Origin: Saururus chinensis
Lineage: Eukaryota > Streptophyta > Magnoliopsida > Piperales > Saururaceae
Length of the DNA stretch: 64,000 bases
Direction: 5' to 3'
Assembly (NCBI GenBank): GCA_035235625.1
Contig: CP141146.1
Coordinates: 19,772,501-19,836,500, forward strand
Part shown: one piece after another, positions 12,490 to 22,571 of the stretch
How positions within the stretch are numbered: position 1 is the first letter of the stretch
Layout: each line of letters starts with the position of its first letter
Made by a program: the position numbers and the translations under genes
The notes under the pieces: generated by a model
Databases searched by the model: none
What the model was told of the DNA's origin: nothing
What the model saw: the letters and a program-made list of their open reading frames with translations, nothing else

Positions 12490-12996
12490 CGAAATGAAGA
12501 ACCAGTACAAGAACGACCCATGCAACTTCATGCAGCAGGCAAAGATTCACTATGCGTATTGCAACGAGGCCTACGATCAGGTGGGCTTCCCAGGCATCCC
12601 CCTGCAGGTGCACTTCAGCGCACTCTTCCCCCCATGGCACAGGTGGTACGTCTACTTCACGACGACTATGATTTTGCTTTGTATCAAATAAATGAACAGG
12701 GAAGATCATCGACGACGACACCTTCGCCCTCCCCTTCTGGAACTACGATGTCGAAGCGGGGATGCTAGTGCCTGAGGTCTACAAGGATTCGTCCTCGAGC
12801 CTGTATGATGCTAACAGGAACGAGAAGCACATTGACGAGCTGCTGAACTTGCTGTACAGCTACAGCGCAGAGGATGACCCGGCGACGGTGGTGCAAGACA
12901 ACATAAACTATATGAGGAGGATCTTCAAGGAGGGGAAGGGCAACCCGGAGCTGTTCACGGGGGAAGTAGTGAAGGTGGGGCAGACACCGGGCACAT
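12490..12996 (+). pseudogene. Polyphenol oxidase (tyrosinase domain) gene fragment
   Basis: The first part (12494-12660) reads [20 protein letters not shown] then [19 protein letters not shown]. These are the CuA-site region of plant catechol oxidases, with copper-ligand histidines in IHYAYC, LQVH and PWHRWY. The cysteine of YAYC, used for the thioether bridge, is kept. A second part (12700-12996) reads IIDDDTFALPFWNYDVEAGM, SSSSLYDANRNEKH and later NPELFTGE. About 35 bases between them (near 12662-12698) do not fit the protein and end in AACAG before GGAAGATC, which may be an intron remnant. The transit peptide, CuB site and C-terminal domain are missing. It is a captured fragment of roughly 160 of about 590 residues. 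Confidence 0.88.
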
Positions 12997-13228
12997 CCAC
13001 GACAACCTCATCGCGTGCAGTTTTCACCGTCTCCTGTACCTTCCCATCCAACTCCTCACCTACATTTTTAGCCTTCCAAGCTGCCTCCCCTCCAAACTCC
13101 GTCACCGCTTCTCCATTTTTCAACGCCTTGTCCTTGGCCTTGCCGAAGATGGAGGAGATCTTCTCCTTGCACTTTCTATAGGCGTCACTGAGTGTCCTTT
13201 CCGCTTGTGGGCGTGCGGGTAAGGTCAT
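12997..13228 (-). pseudogene. LEA-like helical protein fragment (tentative)
   Basis: About 75 residues are open on the minus strand from an ATG at 13228. They are Lys/Glu/Ala-rich: CKEKISSIFGKAKDKALKNG and GEAAWKAKNVGEELDGKVQE. The composition and heptad-like pattern resemble late embryogenesis abundant and related stress proteins. No diagnostic motif proves it, so the identity is uncertain. It abuts the polyphenol oxidase piece on the opposite strand, suggesting a third independent capture. Confidence 0.4.
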
Positions 13229-13284
13229 GGAGAGATTACATTTGTTTGACTCTCTGCATGTTCGTATGTGGCATCGCCGGAGAG

Positions 13285-14062
13285 TTTCAGGATGGTGGTC
13301 AGGCTAGTGCAACTGCTGGCCTTCTCGGCCATGTATAAGACGTGTACGGAGAAATGCAGTTGGAGAGCTTCAGTGGGATGGGGCCCATCTGGTTGACGCT
13401 AAGCTGAAGACCTTGCAAGCCCAACAAGTTTTCGAAGCTGGTAGGAATGCTTCCGGACAAGAGATGACTGCCAAATCAATGGGAAACCATGTCTGTGACA
13501 AGAGAAGCCCAACCAGCTGCATGGGTTCTGGTGGTTTTTATGAATTCGTCGTTTGAATCTCGAATGAACGTGGGTTGTCAAAACATGGGATGTGCTAAAG
13601 CAGATTTTGTCCCGGCGAAGAAAAGTCTGGTTTGGCGGCTCTACGAGCATAAAATTAATTGGATGCGGCTGCGGATCAAAGAGAATCATCGGCTCTATTT
13701 AAAGTAACGAGGAAGATAACTGATATAGCATGCAAAGCGAGAGAAGCGACTGTATGCGTATCGAGATTTTAATTTCATCGTTTGGAACGACGAAATCCAT
13801 TTTAAGTTGATTTTGTCGTTCCAAATGACGAAATTGCTTGAAATCATGGGTTTCGTCCTTTCAAACGACAAAATTAATTTTAAGTTGATTTCGTTATTTC
13901 AAACGTCAAGATTGATTAAATTTTTTAAAAAAAAGCTACACAAGCGCCAGCTGCTTGGCTAGCGCTTATGTGGCAAAAAGGAACACTACTTTAGAAAATA
14001 TTTCTCAAAGTGGTTCATATTGGTAATTAAGTTTTTTTAATTATTATTTAAATAAATTTCCC
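13285..14062. repeat. Right inverted arm of the Pack-MULE
   Basis: It pairs with the left arm in two blocks, 13285-13655 and 13940-14062. Between them, about 13660-13935, lies sequence absent from the left arm that contains four short palindromes. On the minus strand, 13470-13345 repeats the LRR-kinase scrap, with small differences from the left copy. Confidence 0.82.
13772..13914. repeat. Cluster of four imperfect palindromes in the right arm
   Basis: Four units centred near 13784, 13822, 13863 and 13901 follow the pattern ATTTCGTC-GTTTnnAAAC-GACGAAAT. Examples are ATTTCATCGTTTGGAACGAC at 13772 and TTTCGTCCTTTCAAACGACA at 13851. The same kind of unit occurs at 21485-21690 inside the second MULE. 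Subterminal repeats of this kind can be transposase-binding sites; that role is inferred. Confidence 0.7.
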
Positions 14063-14071
14063 TTGCTTTAA
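14063..14071. repeat. Right target-site duplication of the Pack-MULE
   Basis: TTGCTTTAA, one difference from the left copy at 11651-11659. Confidence 0.85.
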
Positions 14072-14337
14072 TTATTAAATATTTAAATTTTGTGTTTACT
14101 TATTTCTTGAAATGGTATTATATGGGTATATTATTGATTGTGTATACTACACCATATTAGATATGAGTGACATAGATTAAGAGGGTGAGTCAATGTCAAA
14201 GATGATGGACATGTGATATATTATAATTATTTTAATTTCATATCTTGATGATTATGTGCTTGACTAATATGATTAATTGACATTTCCAGTACATGTTAAC
14301 TTAACTTTTTGTCTATTTGCATCAAAAATGGGAGAAA

Positions 14338-16851
14338 TGGTTAATAAAAATAAATGCTTATTTTCATACTTGATTTGATAGTATTATACAAGTCATTTTG
14401 ATTTTAAGTGTGCAGGATAAGTACAAGATTATACACACATACTTTTAGTTAGAATATTCACACACAACTTTAACCTGAATTCCTTTGCCTCAAATATTTA
14501 ATCTTTCTTCATAACCTAAGAACTAAGCATATGTTTACTTTGCCTTTTTAGACAACCATAACTAATCTAAGATTCAAAGAAAATTATCCTTTCACACAAA
14601 CTACTGCTTTTGTAATGAGATTGGTCAATACATACAATCTTCTACAAAAATATTTTATTCAACAACTCTTTCACTCAATTACAATGATGAAGGTTCTCAA
14701 TCTTGCCTCAAACCCAAGGAACAACCATGCACTCACACAAGACTGCATTGCTTGTGAATTAAATCTCTACCCAACCTGCCTCACAATTAATGATGTTTCT
14801 CATTGCCCCCTAACCAGCCAACTGCCCCTATAAATAGGGAGCATGATCTAGACAAAGCCATATACTACTAGAACTCAACCAACACTTTAGAAAGATGTTT
14901 TACAAGAATCCCAACATGAATACAACTAGGAAACCTACTTACAGCCCACTCAAGACCTCCATCTGAACTCTTCAACCTTTGTCATCCTTCTAAAGTCTAC
15001 CTTGGTCTAGCAGCCTTCAACTCCTACTCAAGCTTGAAGTCGAATGCCCTTTGCCTCAGCAAAGCCTATAACGAATCAACCTCTTGTATTGAGTCTAAGT
15101 GCCACTAGGATTTGGTGTTCTTGAGGAGTCATTCGCATGAAACCACTATCTTCCATAGTTCCCACTTACATTGGGCTTCAACCAATAATCCTAGTTGTGC
15201 TAGGACCCTTGCCAACCATCTACAATGTTGCCTTGTCCATGAGCACACCTAGGCAGATGCATACAAGGGCACTTTTGTTTGTGTATGCGGGGATGGCCAC
15301 CCACATGTGATCTATTTCATTCAACCAACATGCTTGCAAAGGCCTCTTGCCCATGATGGTGGCACCCCGTCGACCACAAAATCTCACCCAATCTACATTG
15401 ATATTGCACACCCAACATAAGAAATTTCTTACATTTTGTTGGAGTGACATGCAAAGTGGCAGTACATGCTCATTCTGTAAGAACATATAAATCATATACC
15501 AAGTTTATTGACTGATTTCTTTATCAAAATTATGTCTAAAAACTTATGTATGTTATGAGTCTTAAAATCTGATTTAAGTTTGTTGTGGTTGAGTCAGATT
15601 TGGAATTGACAGACTTGAAAAATAGGAGTAGACATATTCTTATTGATCAAGACAAAATACTGATGAATGTTGAAGGTTTTGAAGCTTAGTCCAATCATGT
15701 TTGCATACAAAAATTTCTTGGAGAAGTTTCAAAAGTGATTTCAAAAGTTTTAGAGTGCTTTAGAGTAAAAATGGCAAAATTATAAATTGTTAAGTAGAAC
15801 GATTGATCATTGCAAAATAAGAAGAATCAATCGATCGATTAGCACTTCATTCCTCTTTGTGCAAAACGAAGCCAAGAGTTATCGATTAATTGGCACTTCA
15901 TTTCTCCCTGTGCAAAATGAAGCCAAAAGTATATAGTCAGGTAGAACGACTGATCAGTTGAAGTGTCATGCACAAAATAAATAGTGAACGACCAATCACT
16001 GTTTGGAACAATCGATCACTTCAAGGACTAGTTACCCTAATTAATCCATTCCAATTTAAATTTCTTTCCTTATTCAAGTCTAAGACCTAAACCAACTTAA
16101 AGAGCTATATAAGGATTAGTAAATCACAAAATTTGAGAGAGGAAAACCTAGAGGAGATTGGATAAAAAAGGTTTATACCTTTGGACATTGTTTTCCAAAG
16201 AAGAATTCACATGAAGCTTTGAGTTGAAGATCAATGGTGAATTGAAGAGGATAATCCACAACTAAAGGAGTTTATACACAAAGAATTCAAAGGAGTTGCA
16301 TTATATCTTCAATGGGAGATTGAAGATTCCACAAGACCAAATTCAATACAATAAGAGGTGCTTGTTGAAGGCTAAAAGAAGACAGAGACAAGGCAAAGAG
16401 GAAGAAGAAGTTTTAAGTGTTTAAGGGAGAAAACTTAAAGGTCAACAATAACAATCTAAACAAGAGGAGTTTATATTAGAGTCTAAATACGGTTGGTCAT
16501 TTGCTTGTGTCAATGTAATGCCATGGTTTTTAGTACGTTGATTTAATTCCTTTGGAATTGCCTTGATTTTTTACCCGTGTTAGGGTTTTCCACCTTAAAG
16601 TGTTGTGTTCATATGTGGATTGAATGATGATGGTTAATTAATTGATACATCATTAGTGGGGTTTGAGAGAATACTTGTTTGATTTCGCTACGTATTAAAA
16701 ACATTTCACAAAAAGGCTAGAACTCATATTCTTTATCTTCATAGATAATCGGACTTGGGGAAATCTAGTGATATGTTATACTTTTTTAGACACATATTAA
16801 ACTCACAAGTGGTAGCTGAGGTTTAATTATTTAAAATTTGATTTTGCTACA
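14338..16851 (+). repeat. LTR shared by family A copies A1 and A2 (split by unit U)
   Basis: It starts TGGTTAATAAAAATAAATGC just after the polypurine tract of A1 and ends TTTGCTACA at 16851, before TGATATCAATTAG, the primer-site-like start of A2. It aligns with the A3 LTR at 60142-61553: AGTGTGCAGGATAAGTACA near the start, a TATA box at 16106 versus 60830, and GGTTTTCCAC near 16590 versus 61304. The ~1.0-kb unit U interrupts it, so its own length is about 1.44 kb. It serves as 3' LTR of A1 and 5' LTR of A2. Confidence 0.75.
14440..15436 (+). repeat. Dispersed ~1.0-kb repeat, unit U copy 1
   Basis: This matches 22572-23579 throughout. Shared landmarks are ATACTTTTAG at the start, TATAAATA (14829), CAACCAACACTTTA, CCCACTCAAGACCTCCATCT and CATAAGAAATTTCTTACA at the end. 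It interrupts the family A LTR, so it is mobile or was once mobile. The TATA box and the terminal CA suggest a solo LTR, but neither end is firm and I could not see a target duplication. Confidence 0.65.
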
Positions 16852-16949
16852 TGATATCAATTAGATTTGCTATGTTAGTGCATAAATTAGCTTGCTTAAT
16901 CTTGCTTGTTTTTCCTAAAAGGTATGTTTTGTGAAACTTGTTTACTTAT

Positions 16950-17640
16950 GCTTATCTGGTTCGTCATATCTAGTTCTTATTCTTCTAGTGGTAATGAGGA
17001 TTTAGATTTTGAAAGTCTTCTCAGACAAGCCATTGAATTGAGTAAAAAGTGTAAAAAGTTAGAGAAAATTATCAAAGCTAATGCGGAGACAATTGAATCT
17101 ATTTCTAATAAAAATTTCAATTTGCTAAAAATAAAGAAGAACCGGAGAAAGCGGTTCAAACTTTAAGAAGTAAACTTGAGAAAGAGAGAAGAAATCTAGA
17201 TCTTTAGAAGATAAACTTATGTCTACTAATGAAGAAGTTAATGCCTTAAAATCTGAAAAAGAAAATAATCTTCTAGACAAGATAAAATTATTAGATAATG
17301 AAGTTCATCAAAGAGTATAGATAAATAAGGCTTCTTTTAAGAATATTAGAGACCTAGGGAGTGAATTGAATATTTCTCAAGAATAATTAAAATCTTTCAC
17401 TTTAGGGCAAGAGAAGTTGGACAAAATTTTGTATATGGGACAAGATAGTAGTGATAAACGAGGACAAGAGTTTACATAAACAAATTTTACTAGTTCTAAG
17501 GGTTTCACTAAGTTTTTCAAAGCTAAACAACCCAAGCACACTAAGAAGGTTATTCATCAAGTTGACAATGTGCCAAAACCTTAGTATCCTCCTATGAATC
17601 AAACCCCAAATTCTTACCATAGGAAGGGACGTCAAAAGAG
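16950..17640 (+). pseudogene. Family A gag fossil in A2 (coiled-coil part)
   Basis: Lys/Glu-rich coiled-coil sequence (LLRQAIELSKKCKKLEKIIK) is followed by segments that parallel 10032-10330 of A1 and by the Copia-gag-like LGQEKLDKILYMGQD near 17405-17450. The UBN2 part and zinc knuckle of A1 were not recognised here. Broken. Confidence 0.55.
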
Positions 17641-18129
17641 TGATAAATCATAGGTCCTTAATTAAACAAATTCAAGCTATGAAACACAACATAAATCGCA
17701 TTGGTTAATGTGTCATGAACAAATCTAAATCTAAGGAGAATTATGATTCTTCATATTTGAACAATTTGCATAAGAGGAAAGAATCAATTTAAATCAAAAG
17801 CACATGGATTAGAAAGTACACACCAAACTTGACACCAAAGAAAGTTACACAAGAAAATAGGAAGAAAATTCTTCAAATTTGGATTAGAAAAGATGTCTTA
17901 GAGAATTTTAGATCTCAAATTTATGGGACAAGGAACTCTACCTTAGGTTGCCTTAGGATTGGATGGCAAGGCAAGGCTAAGGAATCTTACATCTCTAAGT
18001 AAGAAACTTTGATTTGTGTCCATGGTTTAACTCTTTCTATCTTTTGGACACTCAACATTTTACTTTATTTTTACATGTTTTTAATTCATAGGTTTTAAAT
18101 TAAAAGAAAAAAGAAAAAAAGGGAATATA

Positions 18130-19430
18130 ATAAAAAACACAAAAAAGTTTTAGTGTAGCTTTTGCTTGAGTTTGCAATTGGCTTTGTTTTTATTTTTAAT
18201 AAAGTTTCGCTCTTGAGATGTGTTGAGATTAATTTCCTTTTAAGCTGAACAAGCAACATGATTAGTCGTTAAACATACCTTAACTATGAGAAATATACAC
18301 CAAGGAGAGTGAAGATCAATTTGATTTTCTTTTACTTCATGTTGCAAATCTCTGATTTTAAAAACTTGCACACATCATGTTAAGACTTAAGTCACTTTAA
18401 TGTATGAACATCAAGAGAGAATTCTTAAACATGAGTTAGCTTAAGAGTTTGAATTTTAGTGGCATCTAGGTGATCAAATTAGAGGATCTTTGGTGAGTTA
18501 TCTATTTAGAATTTTAAAAAAAATTAATGTAATGTACTTCAATGCTTATGAGTCTTATGTACTTTAATCTTTCTTTAGATAATAGAATTTTTCTTATAAA
18601 GATGATGAGGAAGAGCTACCTACATAGGTCTACCAAGTTTAGTGTGAAACTCCTAGCCACTTGACATCAAGAAAAATGAATAAAAATAAAAGAAAATAAA
18701 AAAACTATGATGCAAGTAGAGATGATTCAGGAAAAACTAAGCCCTATGAAAATGATTTGAGAAAAAATATCACAACTCAGAAAAAGGCATGGCCATGTTG
18801 ATTATGAGCCTTTTGATTGTTTTTATCTTTTTAGGAAAATTATGTACATAAATTCTAGCTAAATAAAGTTGAAAAATGTGAACTTAGTTTTTCGGGTCTA
18901 GACAAATTTGTCTTAGTTTGGTTTAGAGTGATCTTGCGAGATTCAAGATTAAAAGATACTAGAGTTAACTACATTTGTGGTTTTTCTTTCAAATTAATAA
19001 AAGAGGATTAATGTGGTAAAAAGAAGAGAATAAAATTAACAATCACATACTAATAAGGTTAACTGATCTAAAGCAAAGTATTAATAAACATAATCTGTGG
19101 ATGCACTTAAATTAAAAGAGAATCGATTAGAAAATCATCAAAAAGAGCTAAACTTTGTTGATTTTAAGTGTTTGATTTTTAATTTGAGTTTTCAGTGTCA
19201 ATTTTTTTTATTCTAATAGAAAATGTCTTGAAATATTTTTATGAATTTAGTGGCATTTTTCCAAAAATTTTATTATTTTTGAAAAATCAAAATTATTTCA
19301 AGAATGATCGATTGATTGATCATAGCGATCTATCGCTAGTCAAAATTTTCATGCCAAAGCTCATTTTTAAAATTTATTTCATTTTATTTCTCTCTAAACT
19401 TCTTCTAAGTGTTCATGGGAGAGATTAGTG
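18130..19430 (+). repeat. Family A non-coding block R, copy 2
   Basis: Collinear with 10440-11650 and 51975-53340. It continues into 19500-19950, which matches 58465-58925 (for example GGGGATTTTTCAAAATTG in A3 against GGGAATTTTTAAAATTTTGG here). The third copy is interrupted at this point by Gypsy-2. Confidence 0.72.
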
Positions 19431-20199
19431 GCGATAAGAGTAAATTTTGGGGGGAAAACAACTAGATTTCAACATCATAATCAAGGATTTCATTTCAGCC
19501 AAGGTGAGTTCCGAAACTAAAATTTTGTTGTTTAGTTGTTTTGCAACGGATTTTCATATGACTTGAACCAATAGGAATGTTAGAAATATGCTGATCTAGT
19601 TTTGGTTAAATTTGTATGCAATTTGATCCATTAAAACTTGAGATTTCACGAAAAATCAATGGTAGTTTCATGTTTTTGAACAAAATCGGGAATTTTTAAA
19701 ATTTTGGTAGTTCTAATCAAAATTGACTATTGGTCCAATTGGCTAGTTTGATTTACTCATTTAGATCTACCTTAGGTTCAAATTTGGAGTTATTTGACAT
19801 AATATTTTTTTGGGTTGATTCAAAATTTAAATTTTGAATTTTTGGTACTCATTTCAATGCTTTTCAAAATTTTAGGATGTTTGTTGTTGTTATTTCTTTA
19901 TTCCTAGTTTATGCTTAGCCCTAGGCTACTTTACTTTCATTTAATCTAGATGGGGAGAGGTAAGAAACAAAAGACGTAGAGGCAATCCCAGGAGAAAGCC
20001 CAGAGCAAGAAGATGTTGCCTGCTCAGGATGAAATTCTAAAGTACATGCTGAAGATAATGGAAGTTTGTAAAGCACAGGGATTTGTGTATGGGATCATTC
20101 CAGAAAAGGGGGAACCTATGAGCGGTGCCTCTGACAATCTCCAGGGTTGATGGAAGGAGAAGGTAAGGTTTGGTAGCCCGATCTCGTCAAATCTCAACT

Positions 20200-20320
20200 A
20201 TGTCGACGAGATCTCGCTGGGATCTCTCCGAAATTAGGATTTTCATCTCTACCAAATCTCATGGCTCGGTAGAGATCCCGAGAGAGAGAGATCTGGGCGA
20301 GATCTCGCCGAGACAGCGAA
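20200..20320. repeat. Cluster of GAGATCTCG-type palindromes
   Basis: CGAGATCTCGCTGGGATCTC at 20208 and GCGAGATCTCGCCGAG at 20301, with further GATCTC/GAGATC words between them, make a strongly self-complementary 120-bp GC-rich patch at the start of the second MULE region. Function unknown. Confidence 0.5.
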
Positions 20321-20344
20321 CCATGGGCGTGGGAGCATTTACAC

Positions 20345-20645
20345 GTCTGTCGACCATATCAGCCTAGGGGTGCGTATGAGGTAGCTTTGGTAAGTATATC
20401 TTTGTTAATTATATAATAATATTTTTTTATTTCTCATTTATTATTTATTTGACTTTTAGTTTATTTTTTTTATAGCTTCATTTAGTGCGATGTATTTACA
20501 TGTTGATCGACCATATCAACCTAGGGTTGCGTCTGAGGCAGCTTTGGTAAGTATATCTTTGTTAATTATATAATAATATTTTTTATTTATCATTTATTAT
20601 TTATCTGACTTTTAGTTTATTTTTATAGCTTCGTTTAGTGCGACG
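20345..20645 (+). repeat. Tandem duplication of an exon-intron block
   Basis: Two ~160-bp copies each hold CGACCATATCA, then GCAGCTTTGGTAAGTATATC or GTAGCTTTGGTAAGTATATC, an AT-rich stretch, and TTATAGCTTC followed by TTTAGTGCGA. GGTAAGTA and TATAG/CTTC look like plant intron donor and acceptor sites, so a small intron with its flanks has been duplicated. Confidence 0.65.
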
Positions 20646-21119
20646 TATGCATGCGCATTTGACTGACGCAATTAACACCTATACTTCTGGTAAGGTCTTA
20701 TTAGCATCATGTTAGTCGATGCTTAGGCAACATGATGATGTCCTACTGCAGTCGGTGATTACGGATGTTCATGGACATTATCCTACCGATGAGGCTGCTC
20801 GAACACAATTGAGGTACGATTCATTCCCTGATATTTCATCTTCATCAGTAGCACCTAGGTGTTCTCCCCGTTCATCATTTTCAGACACTCCACATGTAGC
20901 TTATCCTCGGCCAGATTCGATATTATATTACAGATGACAGCGGCCAACTCGTGTTGAGCCATCTATTACTTATGCGGAGCCAAATCCAAAGCCACAACCA
21001 CACCCTGAGCCGAAGCCAGAGCCGGAGCAGGCGGACCATGAGGAGCAGGAGGAGCTAGTACAGCATCGCCGGGGTTGAGGTCGAGGCCGAGATCGAGGAC
21101 GTAGGAGTAGAATAGATTG
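20630..21119 (+). pseudogene. Unidentified reading frame inside the second MULE
   Basis: After the putative acceptor the frame reads LRLVRRMHAHLTDAINTY, then SMLRQHDDVLLQSV and DVHGHYPTDEAARTQLRYDS, a serine-rich linker, and beyond 20937 a Pro/Glu-rich tail (PNPKPQPHPEPKPEPEQ) and a short Arg/Gly-rich end (GRGRDRGRR). It is interrupted. The tail resembles C-termini of transposon-borne plant proteins, but I recognise no domain and assign no function. Confidence 0.35.
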
Positions 21120-21484
21120 AGTGTATTAGATTTGTCATATGTTTCTTTTGAACTAAACATTTTATTAACATGTGATGTTAGATTTATATATTTTATAAAC
21201 ATTTATATCTTATGCTTATTTGTATATTGTGTAAATGATAGTTGATGTCAATAAATTTAATGTTATGTGAATAATAGTTAATGTGGATAAGTTTGATGTT
21301 TTGTAGATGTTAATTGAAACTTGATGCATGGAATGTGTATGGAATGAATGAACAGGGACAGGTTTGGATAAATTTGATGTTTTGTGGATGTTAATTGAAA
21401 CGTGATGTGTGGAATGTGTGTGGAATGAATGAACAGGGACAAGTGTTAATGTTAGTTGTAAGTTAACTTAAAAAAAAATTTGAA

Positions 21485-21690
21485 TCAAATTTCGTCCTTT
21501 GGAAGGATGAAATCATAGTTCAAATACTTGAGGCCAGAATGAAGAAACTGGAAGTTCACCAAGTGCACTGATTTTGTCCTTTGAAAGGATGAAATGTCCT
21601 TTAAAAGAATGAAATCAATTAAGAGCTACTAAAGGACGAAATCATAAACTTAAAGATGATTTCATCCTTCCAAAGGACGAAATCAATTAA
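21485..21690. repeat. Palindrome cluster near the right end of the second MULE
   Basis: Several units of the form ATTTCGTCCTTTGGAAGGAT / GATGAAAT occur, at about 21488, 21574 and 21655 plus half-units. They match the cluster at 13772-13914 in motif and in position relative to the terminus. Confidence 0.7.
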
Positions 21691-21704
21691 AAGTTTAAAA
21701 AAAA

Positions 21705-21794
21705 GTGGAAAAAAGTAACACCACTTTGGGAAATATTTCCCAAAGTGGGTTATTTTGGTAATTATTTTTTTATATTATTATTTAAATAATTTTC
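21705..21794. repeat. Right terminal repeat of the second MULE
   Basis: It contains the internal palindrome ACTTTGGGAAATATTTCCCA (21722 onward) and ends TTATTTAAATAATTTTCCC. It aligns with the right terminus of the Pack-MULE at 13975-14062. Confidence 0.75.
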
Positions 21795-22571
21795 CCTAAA
21801 TAAAACTAATAAGCAAATAAACCAAGCAATATACACATCACTTTTCATGTAGAAAACCCTAACAAAGAAAACCCACAAGACCTATTCTAGCCTTGAAAAT
21901 ATACTATGAAATAGAGTTTGAAACAATGTCACCTTCACTAGTTACACATACTATTTAGTAGAAAATTATAAGTGACTCCCAATCCACTTCATGCATCATC
22001 AACCTCCATGAGCACGTCCATCACGTTCTCTAATTTTTCATCAATGCATGATCCTCTGTAAAAATCCAACCAAGAAGATCCAAAGAATGACTATCCAGCA
22101 ATTCACATGGTCTCAACAAGAAAAGGTTAAACTTTGAATATAGGGTTTAGGTCAAATACTCATCAAATAACTTTGACTATAAAGTTTGAAACTTTAGGAA
22201 GATTAGACCGGTTTTTAGGATAGGAACACTCTGAGATGAAAACTTATTCCAAGGACATGAATGAGCATCCTCACCTAGGTTTTCTGTGGAAAGCCTCTAT
22301 TTATATTTAGGGCATGTCAAAAGACCATTGTGAAGCAAATTGGCTTAAATCGGGCAATTGATCTACTTAAGTAGATTGATCCTGACAACAAGAGATTGGT
22401 CAAATGAAAGTTATTGGAGTTTGTCTAGAATCTAGGCAATCGATCAACCTTGTGGATATTTCATGTATTTTAGACATACATTTAACTCTCTATGACATAT
22501 TGGGAATATAGAATATGTAATATATTACATGAAAATAAATTGAATTGACCTTCCAAGTTGTGTAGATCCAG
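21795..22571. other. AT-rich stretch without recognised features
   Basis: I see no gene here. It has scattered AATCGATC-like words like those of the family A LTR, but no alignment I can support. Confidence 0.4.

Larger units (their letters stand above)
11660..14062. mobile_element. Pack-MULE carrying fragments of several host genes
   Basis: A 2.4-kb element bounded by near-perfect terminal inverted repeats: left end GAGAAATTTATTTAAATAAT, right end in reverse complement GGGAAATTTATTTAAATAAT. It is flanked by 9-bp duplications. It encodes no transposase. From left to right it holds an LRR-kinase piece in the left arm, a PPR piece (minus), a polyphenol oxidase piece (plus), a LEA-like piece (minus) and an inverted copy of the LRR piece in the right arm. 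It interrupts family A copy A1, and the host reading resumes at 14072. Long TIRs, a 9-bp TSD and captured gene fragments are the defining traits of Pack-MULEs. The captured stretch is clearly GC-richer than the AT-rich surroundings. Confidence 0.88.
8521..14337 (+). mobile_element. Family A copy A1, internal region (interrupted by the Pack-MULE)
   Basis: The internal part of a plus-strand LTR element with a Copia-type gag. It holds a gag fossil (about 8790-9990), a coiled-coil stretch (10032-10436), the conserved non-coding block R (10440-11650), the inserted Pack-MULE with its TSDs (11651-14071), and a tail ending in the purine-rich tract GGGAGAAA at 14330-14337 just before the 3' LTR. I see no protease, integrase or reverse transcriptase in any of the three copies, so the family is probably non-autonomous. 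It is broken, with several breaks in gag. Confidence 0.65.
16852..20130 (+). mobile_element. Family A copy A2, internal region (right end lost)
   Basis: It follows the shared LTR directly. It holds a gag fossil (about 16950-17640), block R copy 2 (18130-19430), a further non-coding stretch (19430-19950) collinear with 58465-58925 of A3, and the first ~180 bp of the second reading frame (ATGGGGAGAGG... at 19950). Similarity to A3 stops at about 20130-20150, where the second MULE region begins. It is broken and lacks a 3' LTR here. Confidence 0.65.
20150..21794. mobile_element. Second Mutator-like element, left end missing
   Basis: The right terminus (21705-21794) is a clear relative of the Pack-MULE terminus: CACTTTGGGAAATATTT, TTGGTAATTA, and TTATTTAAATAATTTTCCC at the edge. 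Inside it are palindromes of the ATTTCGTCCTTT type (21485-21690). The left end is not visible and no 9-bp duplication could be paired, so the left boundary is only where family A similarity ends. The interior holds a duplicated intron-like block and a Pro/Glu-rich reading frame. Confidence 0.6.

Noticed and set aside
12155-12768. Plus-strand frames of 95 and 145 codons across the PPR and polyphenol oxidase pieces
   Set aside because: They run antisense to the PPR piece or out of frame with polyphenol oxidase and resemble nothing.
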